Shown here piece after piece: positions 1 through 6,080 of a stretch of 8,560 nt of DNA (within the stretch, counting starts at the first letter, position 1; every line of letters begins with the position of its first letter). The stretch lies in NCBI GenBank assembly GCA_005881995.1, contig VBHV01000522.1, positions 1 through 8,560 on the forward strand. The letters are read 5' to 3'. The notes under the pieces were generated by a model. It worked only from the letters and a program-made list of their open reading frames with translations. It was not told where the DNA came from and searched no databases. Both the position numbers and the translations under genes were made by a program. This stretch comes from Chloroflexota bacterium. GTDB lineage: Bacteria; Chloroflexota; Ktedonobacteria; Ktedonobacterales; Ktedonobacteraceae.

Positions 1-99
1 CCGATCACACTGGACGAAGACGAGAAAGACTTTCTATGTCAAGCCTTTCAGGCAAGGAATTTCCAGGAGAGGAGAAAAGATGAGGCAAACAGGTGGTGA
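1..99 (+). CDS. C-terminal tail of an unidentified protein (partial)
   Basis: Frame 1 is open from the first base to a TGA at 97-99, giving 32 residues that begin PITLDEDEKDFLCQAFQARN and end in ANRW. The tail is highly charged and looks helical, with an acidic stretch followed by an Arg/Lys/Glu-rich stretch. Codon use looks like real coding sequence. It resembles the charged helical linker seen after the ATPase part of some STAND/NACHT proteins, but 32 residues are too few to assign a family. The IS110 element starts close downstream, so the TGA may be either the natural stop or one supplied by the inserted DNA. The right flank of the element shows no continuation of this frame. Confidence 0.45.
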   Translation, partial: PITLDEDEKDFLCQAFQARNFQERRKDEANRW

Positions 100-128
100 G
101 ACGCCTTCAAGTGAGCATGAGAAAGTGT

Positions 129-190
129 ATCATGCCGCGTCCCGCTGTCAAGCCGCTTCGCTTTCCTTGACAGCGCGCCGCTTGCATGAT
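129..190. repeat. Long interrupted palindrome in the 3' flank of the IS110 element
   Basis: The inner arms CGCTGTCAAG (143-152) and CTTGACAGCG (166-175) are perfectly complementary over 10 bp around a 13-nt loop. The outer arms ATCATGC (129-135) and GCATGAT (184-190) add 7 bp, separated from the inner stem by a G+C-rich internal loop of 7 and 8 nt. Each inner arm carries a consensus -35 hexamer (TTGACA), one per strand. The minus-strand copy is followed after 16 bp by TACACT, with a TG one base before it. The structure lies downstream of the transposase stop, where IS110/IS1111 elements keep non-coding end sequence. Its function is not known from the sequence. Confidence 0.6.
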
Positions 191-217
191 CGGAAGAAGA
201 CATGCTCAGTTGCAGGC

Positions 218-239
218 AAAAAAACAGGCGGTTTTGCCT
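218..239 (-). terminator. Putative terminator after the transposase
   Basis: On the minus strand, starting 18 nt after the transposase stop, AGGC (236-239) pairs with GCCT (226-229) across a 6-nt loop. A G and a run of seven T (218-224) follow. The stem is only 4 bp. The same segment can instead form an 8-bp palindrome, AGGCAAAA/TTTTGCCT (214-221 with 232-239), so the terminator reading is tentative. Confidence 0.4.
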
Positions 240-256
240 CTCAAGCAACAACGCCA

Positions 257-1473
257 CTACGCCACGCGGCGAGCATGGAGGCGCTGAGCCGCCTCAAATC
301 TGGCCGAGTCATACAGCTCGTGCTTGGTCAGCATGGCGAAAATGATGCGTGCCCACACGTTGGAAAGGGCGCGGACCGCCACGCTATGGCTTTTGCCCTC
401 AGCTCGCTTGCGCTGATAGTAGTCTCTGGCCCAGCCCTGCTGTTGGGTCGATTCCCAAGCAAACTGGTGCAGGGCATTGCGCAAGGGTTTGATACAGCCC
501 AACCGTCGGTGCGCTTTGGCAGAGTTGCCACTCTGAAACAGGACGGGCGAGGTTCCGGCCAGAGCTTGCAAGCTCGCTGCGTCAGCATAGCGTGTCGGCT
601 CATCCCCGATTTCGGGAAGCCTCCGAGGAGCAAGGCGTTTGCCGGCTCCGGGCAGACTGCTGAAGACCTCGTTGTCTTCATGCCTCAAAAAAAGGCGTGC
701 AATCTCCTTCTCATACGCGCTGATCTGCTCCACCAGTGGCAGCAGTTGCGCGACCAGCGCCAGCATCAGGCGCGATTTGGTGCGCACCGTGATCGCGTTG
801 GCGGTCAACTGCGGCTGATGCAACGTCTGGAAGATCGTAGGCGCAACCTTCTTGGCGGTCGTATGACCAGCGTGCTTGAGCACCTCGGTGATCTGCTCCA
901 CCGAAGCGGCCAGGGCTGCTTGTGGGGTGGGATAGGTTTGCGAGGCGCGATCAGGGTGGAGTGCTGCTGCAGCTTGGTAAACAACTGCAAGGCGACCGGA
1001 TAGTAGGTTTTGAGGCAAGCCGTCAGCTGATTGACCAGGCGAGTCTGCGTCTGGATCAGGCCATCCTGGTCACGCGTGAGTGTTTTGAGTTCTTGCACCA
1101 GCTCACTGTCTGGGGTCAGCCGATGCAAATCGGCCAGATCAGCTCGTCCTGTCTTGGCGAGCAAATAGGCGTCAATGCTATCCGTTTTGGCTCCAGAAGC
1201 GGAGCGCCGCCGATCTACCGTCCTGGGGTTGACCGGGTAGACCGGCCAGCCCGCCTCAAGCAGAAACGCGATGAGCAATCCATGCGTGGTTTCGATGATG
1301 CAGGCCATCTGCTCTTTCTCGAGAGAGCCGCTGATGGTTTCCAGAAAGGTGTTCAGCTTGGCCAGTCCTTCTGGAGTGTGATCGACTCGCAGCGACCCCC
1401 TCTGGTGTCCTTGCTCATCAAGCACCAGGGCGTCATGGTGCGTATCCGCCCAGTCAATGCCAGCATACCACAT
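257..1473 (-). pseudogene. IS110-family transposase (RNA-guided DEDD recombinase), frameshifted
   Basis: IS110-family transposases are recombinases with an N-terminal RuvC-like DEDD domain and a C-terminal Transposase_20 domain carrying a conserved serine; known members are guided by an RNA from the element's own end. The N-terminal half starts at ATG 1473 (MWYAGIDWAD), with Shine-Dalgarno AAGGAG at 1481-1486, 7 nt upstream. It shows Asp7 in GIDWA, Glu61 in IIETTHG, and Asp98/Asp101 in KTDSIDA. The C-terminal half (frame ending at TAG 257) has SSLPGAG, a GTSPV motif with its serine, SGN, and CIKPLRNALHQFAW. The halves are in different frames. Homologous text leaves the first frame near TLIA and resumes in the second at QTYPTPQAALAASVEQ, around 935-950. 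Restoring one base gives 1218 nt, or 405 residues, the normal length for the family. A one-base deletion is therefore the simplest explanation. No clear slippery heptamer is visible at the junction, so programmed frameshifting is less likely. Confidence 0.88.
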
Positions 1474-1700
1474 CGTGCAGCTCCTTCTTTGCCAGTCACG
1501 TTCCTGAGCTCCCGTGCCCTTATATTGTGGTGCTCGAAGCACGACTTTCTCATCATCGGTTTCGCTCAGGAACAGCGCCAGGGAAGTACGAGCTTTCTTA
1601 ATCGGTCAAGCCGTGTGGAACCCTGAGACTTTCCCCGGCGCGTTCAACAGTTCACTTGAGCAAGGCTCCTTGCTCCGGCCCTCGGTCGAGAGGGCTCGCT
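1474..1700 (-). ncRNA. Candidate IS110 guide (bridge/seek) RNA region upstream of the transposase
   Basis: This non-coding stretch lies directly 5' of the transposase, where IS110-group elements encode their guide RNA. It contains three clean hairpins: GAGCAAGG/CCTTGCTC at 1658-1675 (8 bp), GCCCTC/GAGGGC at 1678-1695 (6 bp, 6-nt loop) and GTGCT/AGCAC at 1530-1542. A TATAAG box at 1519-1524 on the minus strand could serve the transposase, but its -35 is poor. The assignment rests on position and hairpins only. I could not locate the element ends or show guide loops matching a target, and the limits given are approximate. Confidence 0.3.
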
Positions 1701-1803
1701 TTGATATTAACATATAAGGAAGCTCACCATGACCAGCAACACGCACCCTAACCCGTTTCCAACGCTCCCCCCTCCTCACGCTTCCATGGTAAACCTCAAC
1801 CAT

Positions 1804-1836
1804 ACAAAAATAATACCGAGCAAAATGCGCGGTATT
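1804..1836 (-). terminator. Rho-independent terminator downstream of the MFS gene
   Basis: On the minus strand AATACCG (1830-1836) pairs perfectly with CGGTATT (1812-1818) around an 11-nt loop. ATTATTTTTG-type sequence follows directly (A-rich on the plus strand, 1804-1814). It is placed to end the leftward MFS transcript about 120 nt after the stop codon and to insulate the IS element from it. The hairpin is part of copy A of the direct repeat described in the next entry. Confidence 0.65.
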
Positions 1837-1926
1837 TGCACACTATCTCAACTTTATCAATGTAGGCTTTCAGTGAAGTGAAGAACGGCCCGCGCAAAAT
1901 GGGCGGGAGTTGCACACGATTTCGAC
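1816..1926. repeat. Pair of 37-nt imperfect direct repeats, period 74 bp, each with a hairpin
   Basis: Copy A (1816-1852) and copy B (1890-1926) match at 30 of 37 positions by my alignment. They share the cores CAAAATG and TTGCACAC, and the gap between them is also 37 nt (1853-1889). Both copies place a stem around the CAAAATG loop: ACCG/CGGT in A, extended to 7 bp by AAT/ATT, and CCCG/CGGG in B. The pair 1815-1833 is A-T in copy A and 1889-1907 is C-G in copy B, a compensatory change that argues for selection on the hairpin. The repeats lie between the IS110 element and the MFS stop. No gene is seen in 1474-1957 apart from this and the candidate guide-RNA region. Confidence 0.6.
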
Positions 1927-1957
1927 CCCCTTGCTGCCTTTCCGCCACACCTTGTCC

Positions 1958-3217
1958 CTACGAAGAAGAACGGGCGTTGCGGATATGAGGACTCATCGTC
2001 GCCAGCACCGTCATTACGACCAGGCATGCCCAGAAAAACAGGATTGAGGGGTAGATGCCGAAACGCTGGATCAAGATGCCTGTCGCCGCCAATCCCAGCG
2101 GGCGCGTGGTGCCGGGGAAGAGGCGGCAGGCGCTGATAACCCGGCCTTTGAGCTCGTCGGGGATCAGTTTCAGGCGATAGCTGAAGTAGGCGACATCTTC
2201 GATGGGATCGACGAAGCCGGTGCCAAATTCGAGCGCACCGAGGACGAGTGGATATGGCGCAATGGCGTAGATCGGCCAGATCAGCGCAAAGTACCAGCGT
2301 GTCAGCAGAATAGACTGTCCTACTGTCAGACGATGCTCCAGGCGAGGTGCCAGCAGCGAACCGAGGATTGAGCCGATGCCGCCGACCGCGAAGATCAGGC
2401 CGATAATGGCTGCCGATGCGTGTTGTTGCTGCGCCAGGATTATGATCATGAGTCCACTGCCCGAAAAGACGAACGCGCCTCCTCCCATGAGTAGCGTCAT
2501 TGCGCGAATGAAGGGTTGACGCCATAACCAGATCACGCCTTCGCTGATCTCAACCCACAGCTTACGATGCACGGCGGTGCGAGCTTTCTGAAAAGGCGTG
2601 CGAATGAACGATAGGGTGACGATCGAAATCAGATATGATACGGCATCCGTGATAAAGGGGAACATCTGGCCGATCGTATAGAGGATGCCCGATAGAGAGG
2701 GGCCAAAGAGCGAGGTGGTGCCTTCTACGAATTCCTCCTGCGCCACGCCGGTAGAAAGCTGTTCAGGGGTGACTACCTGGGATACGGCAGCCGTTTTCGC
2801 GAGCTTAAAGAGTATCATCGAGGAGCCTTCGAGAAAGGCTGTGATGTACAGTTGCCAGATAGTCAGGTGTCCCAGGGCGAAGGCGATGGGGATGCTGGCA
2901 AGGCTGATGGCTCGCCCGGTATCACAAAAGATCATCATTCGTTTACGGTCCCAGCGATCGACGAGGACACCCGCGAACAGGCTGAATAATAGTGCGGGGA
3001 GCGCACGTAAGGCTCCGGCAAACCCGGCCTGGGCGGGAGAATGCGTTAACGCCAGCACGAGCAGCGGAAAGGCCAGTTCCGAGACCGCGCCTCCAATATC
3101 CGAGAGCGCCTGCCCGCTCCATAACAGTACGTAATCACGATTGCGCCACAGCGAGGCCGGGTGGCTGGATGAGGTGATGCGTAGCTTGTTTGTTGGATCA
3201 TCCTGCGTAGTTGACAT
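1958..3217 (-). CDS. MFS efflux transporter (MFS_3/EntS-like family)
   Basis: A 419-residue integral membrane protein of the major facilitator superfamily, the length usual for 12-helix members. After a polar N-terminus, hydrophobic segments follow in order (about 28-58, 66-88, 104-120, 122-145, 165-205, 235-262, 268-290, 302-330, 365-385, 388-408). Motif A is visible between helices 2 and 3 as GVLVDRWDRKR (83-93). DAVSYLIS (191-198) and IPDELKGRV (352-360) are typical of the MFS_3 branch, which holds EntS-like siderophore exporters and macrolide-efflux-like pumps. These proteins are proton-driven exporters in the cytoplasmic membrane; the substrate cannot be read from sequence. I chose ATG 3217 because AAAGGG (3226-3231) lies 8 nt upstream. 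An in-frame start at 3292 would add 25 polar residues without a comparable ribosome site. The gene stands alone, with a distant promoter, a palindrome over the -35 and a long structured leader, as expected for a regulated resistance or export gene. Confidence 0.88.
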   Translation of the reverse strand: MSTTQDDPTNKLRITSSSHPASLWRNRDYVLLWSGQALSDIGGAVSELAFPLLVLALTHSPAQAGFAGALRALPALLFSLFAGVLVDRWDRKRMMIFCDTGRAISLASIPIAFALGHLTIWQLYITAFLEGSSMILFKLAKTAAVSQVVTPEQLSTGVAQEEFVEGTTSLFGPSLSGILYTIGQMFPFITDAVSYLISIVTLSFIRTPFQKARTAVHRKLWVEISEGVIWLWRQPFIRAMTLLMGGGAFVFSGSGLMIIILAQQQHASAAIIGLIFAVGGIGSILGSLLAPRLEHRLTVGQSILLTRWYFALIWPIYAIAPYPLVLGALEFGTGFVDPIEDVAYFSYRLKLIPDELKGRVISACRLFPGTTRPLGLAATGILIQRFGIYPSILFFWACLVVMTVLATMSPHIRNARSSS

Positions 3218-3370
3218 GTGTGAAGCCCTTTCTGAACAGTCTGCGGTGGTAATAGAGCAATCCGGGTGTCTTCCATGCCGCTGAGCAGTCATCCATCCAA
3301 CAGGGAGGAAGGGAGTATTAGCCGGGCCTGGCAGCAGGGAGACACATGTAGCCCGGTCACATTGGGGAGT

Positions 3371-3527
3371 GTATCGAAAGATACGCTAAGAGAGGGAGAG
3401 AGTGGGCCAGAAGAGCAACAGTCACGCATCCGCAGCGCTGGCATCATTCGCCAGCGCTTTGCAGCGCACCGGGTAGCACCACTTTCCGCCGCGTAAGCAA
3501 ATGTGCCAGGCTTACGCGGCGAAGTGG
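3371..3527 (-). promoter_or_regulatory. Structured 5' leader of the MFS gene (three hairpins)
   Basis: The 439-bp interval 3218-3656 has no convincing gene but contains three strong inverted repeats. CGCCGCGTAAGC (3487-3498) pairs with GCTTACGCGGCG (3510-3521) over 12 bp and is extended by CCACTT/AAGTGG (3479-3484, 3522-3527) past a 2-nt bulge, so 18 bp pair in total. AGCGCTGGC/GCCAGCGCT (3434-3442, 3450-3458) gives 9 bp with a 7-nt loop. GTATC/GATAC (3371-3384) is a 5-bp stem that on the plus strand encloses GAAA. If transcription starts near 3580, all three lie in the MFS leader RNA. None is followed by a clear U-tract, so simple terminators are unlikely. An attenuator, an mRNA-stability structure or a protein-binding site are all possible. 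Confidence 0.45.
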
Positions 3528-3587
3528 CTTGTGCGTCTATTGCGATTCCTGTGGATCATCCAGGATAATTGGCTTCTCATGGATAGT

Positions 3588-3617
3588 ATGGTAGCATAGA
3601 TTTCGAGAATACGTCAA
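3588..3617 (-). promoter_or_regulatory. Candidate sigma-70 promoter for the MFS gene
   Basis: On the minus strand TTGACG (3612-3617; 5 of 6 to consensus) is followed after 18 bp by TACCAT (3588-3593; 4 of 6). Transcription would start near 3580, leaving a leader of about 360 nt before ATG 3217. No better promoter pair was seen nearer the gene. Confidence 0.4.
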
Positions 3618-3633
3618 TGATGCGCATTATTGA
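3614..3633. promoter_or_regulatory. 20-bp palindrome overlapping the MFS -35 box (candidate operator)
   Basis: TCAATGATGCGCATTATTGA is an inverted repeat with 9 of 10 complementary positions per arm and no spacer. It overlaps the TTGACG box at 3612-3617. A repressor of the TetR or MarR type bound here would block the promoter, a common arrangement for efflux pumps. No regulator gene is present in the window, so the protein that might bind is unknown. Confidence 0.4.
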
Positions 3634-3656
3634 AATCCCCAGGGCGACCACAAGGG

Positions 3657-5402
3657 TCAAGAGTCCTGCAACCCCACATATTTCTCTAAAAAGCGTGCAA
3701 CAGCTGGATAGGCTACCAGCTTATTGGCGCGTTTGACCAGCCCATGTCCTTCGTCTTCGAAACGCAGGTATTCTACGGGCACTTTGCGGGCGCGGAGGGC
3801 GGCGACGATTTGCTCGGCTTCACCGATGGGGACGCGCGGGTCGTTCGCGCCATGGATGACGAAGAGAGGCGCGGTGATGTCGTTCACGTGGTGAATGGGT
3901 GAGATGCTCTCCAGAAAGTCGAGGTCACGTTCCAGGCTGCCATATTCCGACTCGCGCAGTTTACGCCGCCAGGGTCCGGTGTTTTCCAGGAAGGTGACGA
4001 AGTTGGCAATGCCGACGATATCGACAGCGGCTGCCCACAGGTTTGGATAGGTGGTGATGGCGGAAAGCACCATGAAGCCACCGTAGCTTCCACCCATGAC
4101 TACTATACGCTCTGGGTCAGCGATGCCGCTAGATTGCAGCCCGTTGGGCTCGAGGAGCGCGTAGCCCTGGGCGACCAGGTATTGCGTCACCGGCTCAAAA
4201 TACGGGCGAGCCTGTCCCTCCGGGCCGCCGTGTACTTCGATGACAACGGGTAAGTCCTGAGCTGGCTTATCTTTGGGCAAATAGAGGAAGGCTGGTATTT
4301 CGCGACCATCAAAGGTGGGATAATGCACAAGCTTTGGCTTGACAAAGCTTTCGCGTGGGATGCCTCCCAGCGAACTGCTGGTCGCGCACCACAGGAGATG
4401 CTCCTGGACATCCCATATCCATATATTAGCCGCGTCGTCGGGTGGAATGCAGGTGATGGCCAGCCGCGTGCCATCCGGCGACCAGGTGATTTCGTAGATC
4501 ACGCTCTCAGGAAGGGCGGGTACAGGTAATGCCTGGCGCGCCTCCCATCCTGCCGATACATCGAATAGTTCCAGCTTCGAATAACCGTTTTCATTGATGA
4601 TCAGAGCAAGGTGCTTGCCATCGGAGGATAGCGCAAGGTTCTCTATGTCCCAGGAATCATCGCGCAGGTAGGTCATCTCGCCTGTAGCAAGGTCGAGCCA
4701 TGCCAGCGAGGAGAACTGGCGCCCGCGATTACTCACCAGGTACAGGCCACGTCCATCAGCTGACCAGAACGGGAAGTAGTGTTCCGCATGTCCCACAACG
4801 GTCTCCGGGGTCAGGTGGCGCACTTCACCTGTGAGGGTATCTAACAGCAACAATTGGATATGCACGTTTGAATGCCAGCGCGTCGCGGCCACGTAGCGTC
4901 CATCGGGCGAATAGCGAACGGGATAGTTGGTGCCGTTCTGTTGCAGCAACAGACGCGCTTCGCCTGTTTCCAACGAGCGTTCGTAGATATCAAAATAGCG
5001 CTCATCGCGCTCGTTGCTGGCATAGGCGAAGCACGCGCCATCGGGAGACCACGCGCCGAACTGGTAGATGGATTCCGGCTTCGAAGTGAGTGGGATAAAA
5101 GTCGAGCCGTCGCCACTGAGCAGGGAGAGCTGCATACGCTCGTTCCCACCCGCATCAGCGCTTACCAACAAGACATCGGCAGTCGGAGAGTAGGTAGCGC
5201 TGCCAACACGGTCCCCCACAAAGGTGAGTTGTTGTGGCCATGCAGGAGTGGGTGCAGACATATCTACAGGAACGCTCCACACTTCCGCAACACCTGTGAT
5301 ATCGGTCAGGAAGGTGAGGCGCTGCCCACCGGGCGAGAAGCTGGGGCCATTGGCCATGCGAACGTTGAGGTAGCGGGCAAAGTTGTATGTTTGGGTTGGC
5401 AT
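3657..5402 (-). CDS. S9-family (prolyl oligopeptidase-like) serine hydrolase with beta-propeller; apparent internal deletion
   Basis: A 581-residue protein related to acylaminoacyl peptidase/DPP-type S9 enzymes, which cleave short peptides in the cytoplasm. No signal peptide is seen. Residues about 1-330 carry seven propeller motifs of the SPDG type (FSPGG, YSPTA, WSPDG, YSPDG, WSADG, SSDG, WSPDG). The alpha/beta-hydrolase domain has HGGP (391-394), nucleophile Ser439 in GGSYGG, Asp521 in GANDPR and His553 in DEGHG, so the triad is complete. However, ALLEPN (375-380) runs straight into GLQSSGIADPER. Family members normally have about 35 residues here, beginning RGSxGYG. That stretch appears lost in frame, at about 4131-4148. 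It lies next to the active site, so activity is doubtful. Start ATG 5402 is chosen because AAGGAGG (5416-5422) precedes it by 13 nt and the protein then begins like its relatives. A longer frame from 5522 would run through the promoter. Confidence 0.88.
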   Translation of the reverse strand: MPTQTYNFARYLNVRMANGPSFSPGGQRLTFLTDITGVAEVWSVPVDMSAPTPAWPQQLTFVGDRVGSATYSPTADVLLVSADAGGNERMQLSLLSGDGSTFIPLTSKPESIYQFGAWSPDGACFAYASNERDERYFDIYERSLETGEARLLLQQNGTNYPVRYSPDGRYVAATRWHSNVHIQLLLLDTLTGEVRHLTPETVVGHAEHYFPFWSADGRGLYLVSNRGRQFSSLAWLDLATGEMTYLRDDSWDIENLALSSDGKHLALIINENGYSKLELFDVSAGWEARQALPVPALPESVIYEITWSPDGTRLAITCIPPDDAANIWIWDVQEHLLWCATSSSLGGIPRESFVKPKLVHYPTFDGREIPAFLYLPKDKPAQDLPVVIEVHGGPEGQARPYFEPVTQYLVAQGYALLEPNGLQSSGIADPERIVVMGGSYGGFMVLSAITTYPNLWAAAVDIVGIANFVTFLENTGPWRRKLRESEYGSLERDLDFLESISPIHHVNDITAPLFVIHGANDPRVPIGEAEQIVAALRARKVPVEYLRFEDEGHGLVKRANKLVAYPAVARFLEKYVGLQDS

Positions 5403-5435
5403 AGGTTTTTTACTTCCTCCTTCAACACTGATCTG

Positions 5436-5444
5436 ATTGTAACA
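5436..5444 (-). promoter_or_regulatory. Extended -10 promoter of the S9 hydrolase gene
   Basis: The minus strand reads TGTTACAAT at 5436-5444: a TG, one base, then TACAAT (5 of 6 to consensus). The -35 region (TGGCAA, 17 bp upstream) is weak, as is usual for extended -10 promoters. The predicted start near 5429 is a few bases before the AAGGAGG ribosome site, giving a very short leader. Confidence 0.5.
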
Positions 5445-5552
5445 TACTTTTGGTTTATTGCCATTGTCCATTGGATGAGAGGCCAGGGCAGTGGGTGATA
5501 CGAAGGTTAACATTATATCCAAAGTTATGCAGAGATAAGGGATTAGACAGCA

Positions 5553-5569
5553 TGAGTATGGTATACTCA
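5553..5569 (+). promoter_or_regulatory. Extended -10 promoter with overlapping palindrome, upstream of the zinc-ribbon gene
   Basis: TGGTATACT (5559-5567) is an extended -10 element, with TATACT matching consensus at 5 of 6. It lies inside a perfect 7-3-7 palindrome, TGAGTAT-GGT-ATACTCA (5553-5569), flanked by further complementary arms CAGCA/TGCTG (5548-5552, 5575-5579). No good -35 is present. The dyad over the -10 is placed like a repressor operator. The start of transcription would be near 5574, about 80 nt before the ATG. Confidence 0.45.
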
Positions 5570-5655
5570 GGAAATGCTGGAATGTTCGTTACTGTTCAGA
5601 AGCACTGCATTGCGAGCAGCTTTTCTTCTGTCGCCCTCTCGATAAGGAGCTATTG

Positions 5656-6009
5656 ATGGGCCGCATACCAACTGGGGTACTCATTTGGAGCCTCAAACGA
5701 TATATCAGAAACGGAAACCTGTGGGATCGTGTCTGCTTTAGATGCAAGCATACTACTCCTGTCTTTGAGTATGAGCACCATGATGAACAGGGACGTCCCA
5801 GCTTCCACTATCTCTGTGAGGAATGTGCGCAGAAGAAGCTGGCGGAGTGGCTTCAATGCGCAGCGAGTCCAGACTACGTCCAGCTTGGCTACCAAACAGA
5901 TTTTGACATCGCTACGGTCTTCTATGAACAAAAAAATGATGGGGAAACCTTGACGCTGATGCGCTGGAGTGCGGAACAACGGCGACGGAGACTGCAAAGC
6001 GCCGAGTAA
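5656..6009 (+). CDS. Small protein with a CX2C...CX2C zinc-ribbon-like motif, function unknown
   Basis: A 117-residue protein that I do not recognise. Cys27-x-x-Cys30 and Cys54-x-x-Cys57, 23 residues apart, form a typical four-cysteine zinc site (CFRC and CEEC). The intervening stretch is rich in His, Glu and aromatic residues. The C-terminus is basic (EQRRRRLQ), so nucleic-acid or protein binding is possible, but this is inference. No signal peptide or membrane segment is evident. ATG 5656 is chosen over the adjacent TTG 5653 because AAGGAG (5644-5649) lies 6 nt before the ATG and only 3 nt before the TTG. The gene is divergent from the S9 hydrolase and convergent with tex, each with separate signals, so it is probably monocistronic. 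Confidence 0.75.
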   Translation: MGRIPTGVLIWSLKRYIRNGNLWDRVCFRCKHTTPVFEYEHHDEQGRPSFHYLCEECAQKKLAEWLQCAASPDYVQLGYQTDFDIATVFYEQKNDGETLTLMRWSAEQRRRRLQSAE

Positions 6010-6046
6010 GTGCAGCGAGATAGGGAGTAGAGGTTCATGTTACGAG

Positions 6047-6080
6047 GTGGATGTCCAACAAGAACGCCCACTTTTTATTT
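6047..6080 (+). terminator. Rho-independent terminator of the zinc-ribbon gene
   Basis: GTGGATGT (6047-6054) pairs with ACGCCCAC (6064-6071), an 8-position stem with one mismatch and one G-U pair around a 9-nt loop. TTTTTATTTT follows from 6072. It begins 38 nt after the zinc-ribbon stop codon. The T-tract runs into the end of the convergent tex gene. Confidence 0.6.

Noticed and set aside
80..1003. Long plus-strand frames opposite the transposase (80-1003 and 922-1626)
   Set aside because: They are antisense to clearly recognisable IS110 protein sequence and show no family features.
107..1659. TCAAGTGA (107-114) and its inverted copy TCACTTGA (1652-1659) as subterminal inverted repeats of the IS
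   Set aside because: Eight bases match, but the surrounding bases do not. Over two flanks of several hundred bases this can arise by chance, and the copies are not at equal distances from likely ends.
1606..1803. A 65-codon minus-strand ORF (starts MVEVYHGSVR) upstream of the transposase
   Set aside because: It spans the hairpins of the IS end and has an Arg/Lys-rich composition typical of read-through of structured non-coding DNA. No ribosome site or family was recognised.
1474..1810. A group II intron or its fragment in the hairpin-rich stretch
   Set aside because: No domain V-like hairpin, no GUGCG-type 5' end and no reverse transcriptase were seen. The IS110 end explains the structure better.
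1729..1881. A 50-codon plus-strand ORF (starts MTSNTHPNPF) with AAGGA 8 nt before its ATG
   Set aside because: The ribosome site is good, but the product has no recognisable features and the frame runs through the minus-strand terminator and the repeat pair. No supporting promoter was seen.
1816..1926. A CRISPR array (37-nt repeat, 37-nt spacer)
   Set aside because: Only two copies with seven mismatches, no third unit at the expected distance on either side, and no cas gene in the window. Kept as a repeat pair only.
5403..5522. N-terminal extension of the S9 hydrolase to 5522
   Set aside because: The extra 40 residues are not like the family, and the region holds the extended -10 promoter and the AAGGAGG site for ATG 5402.
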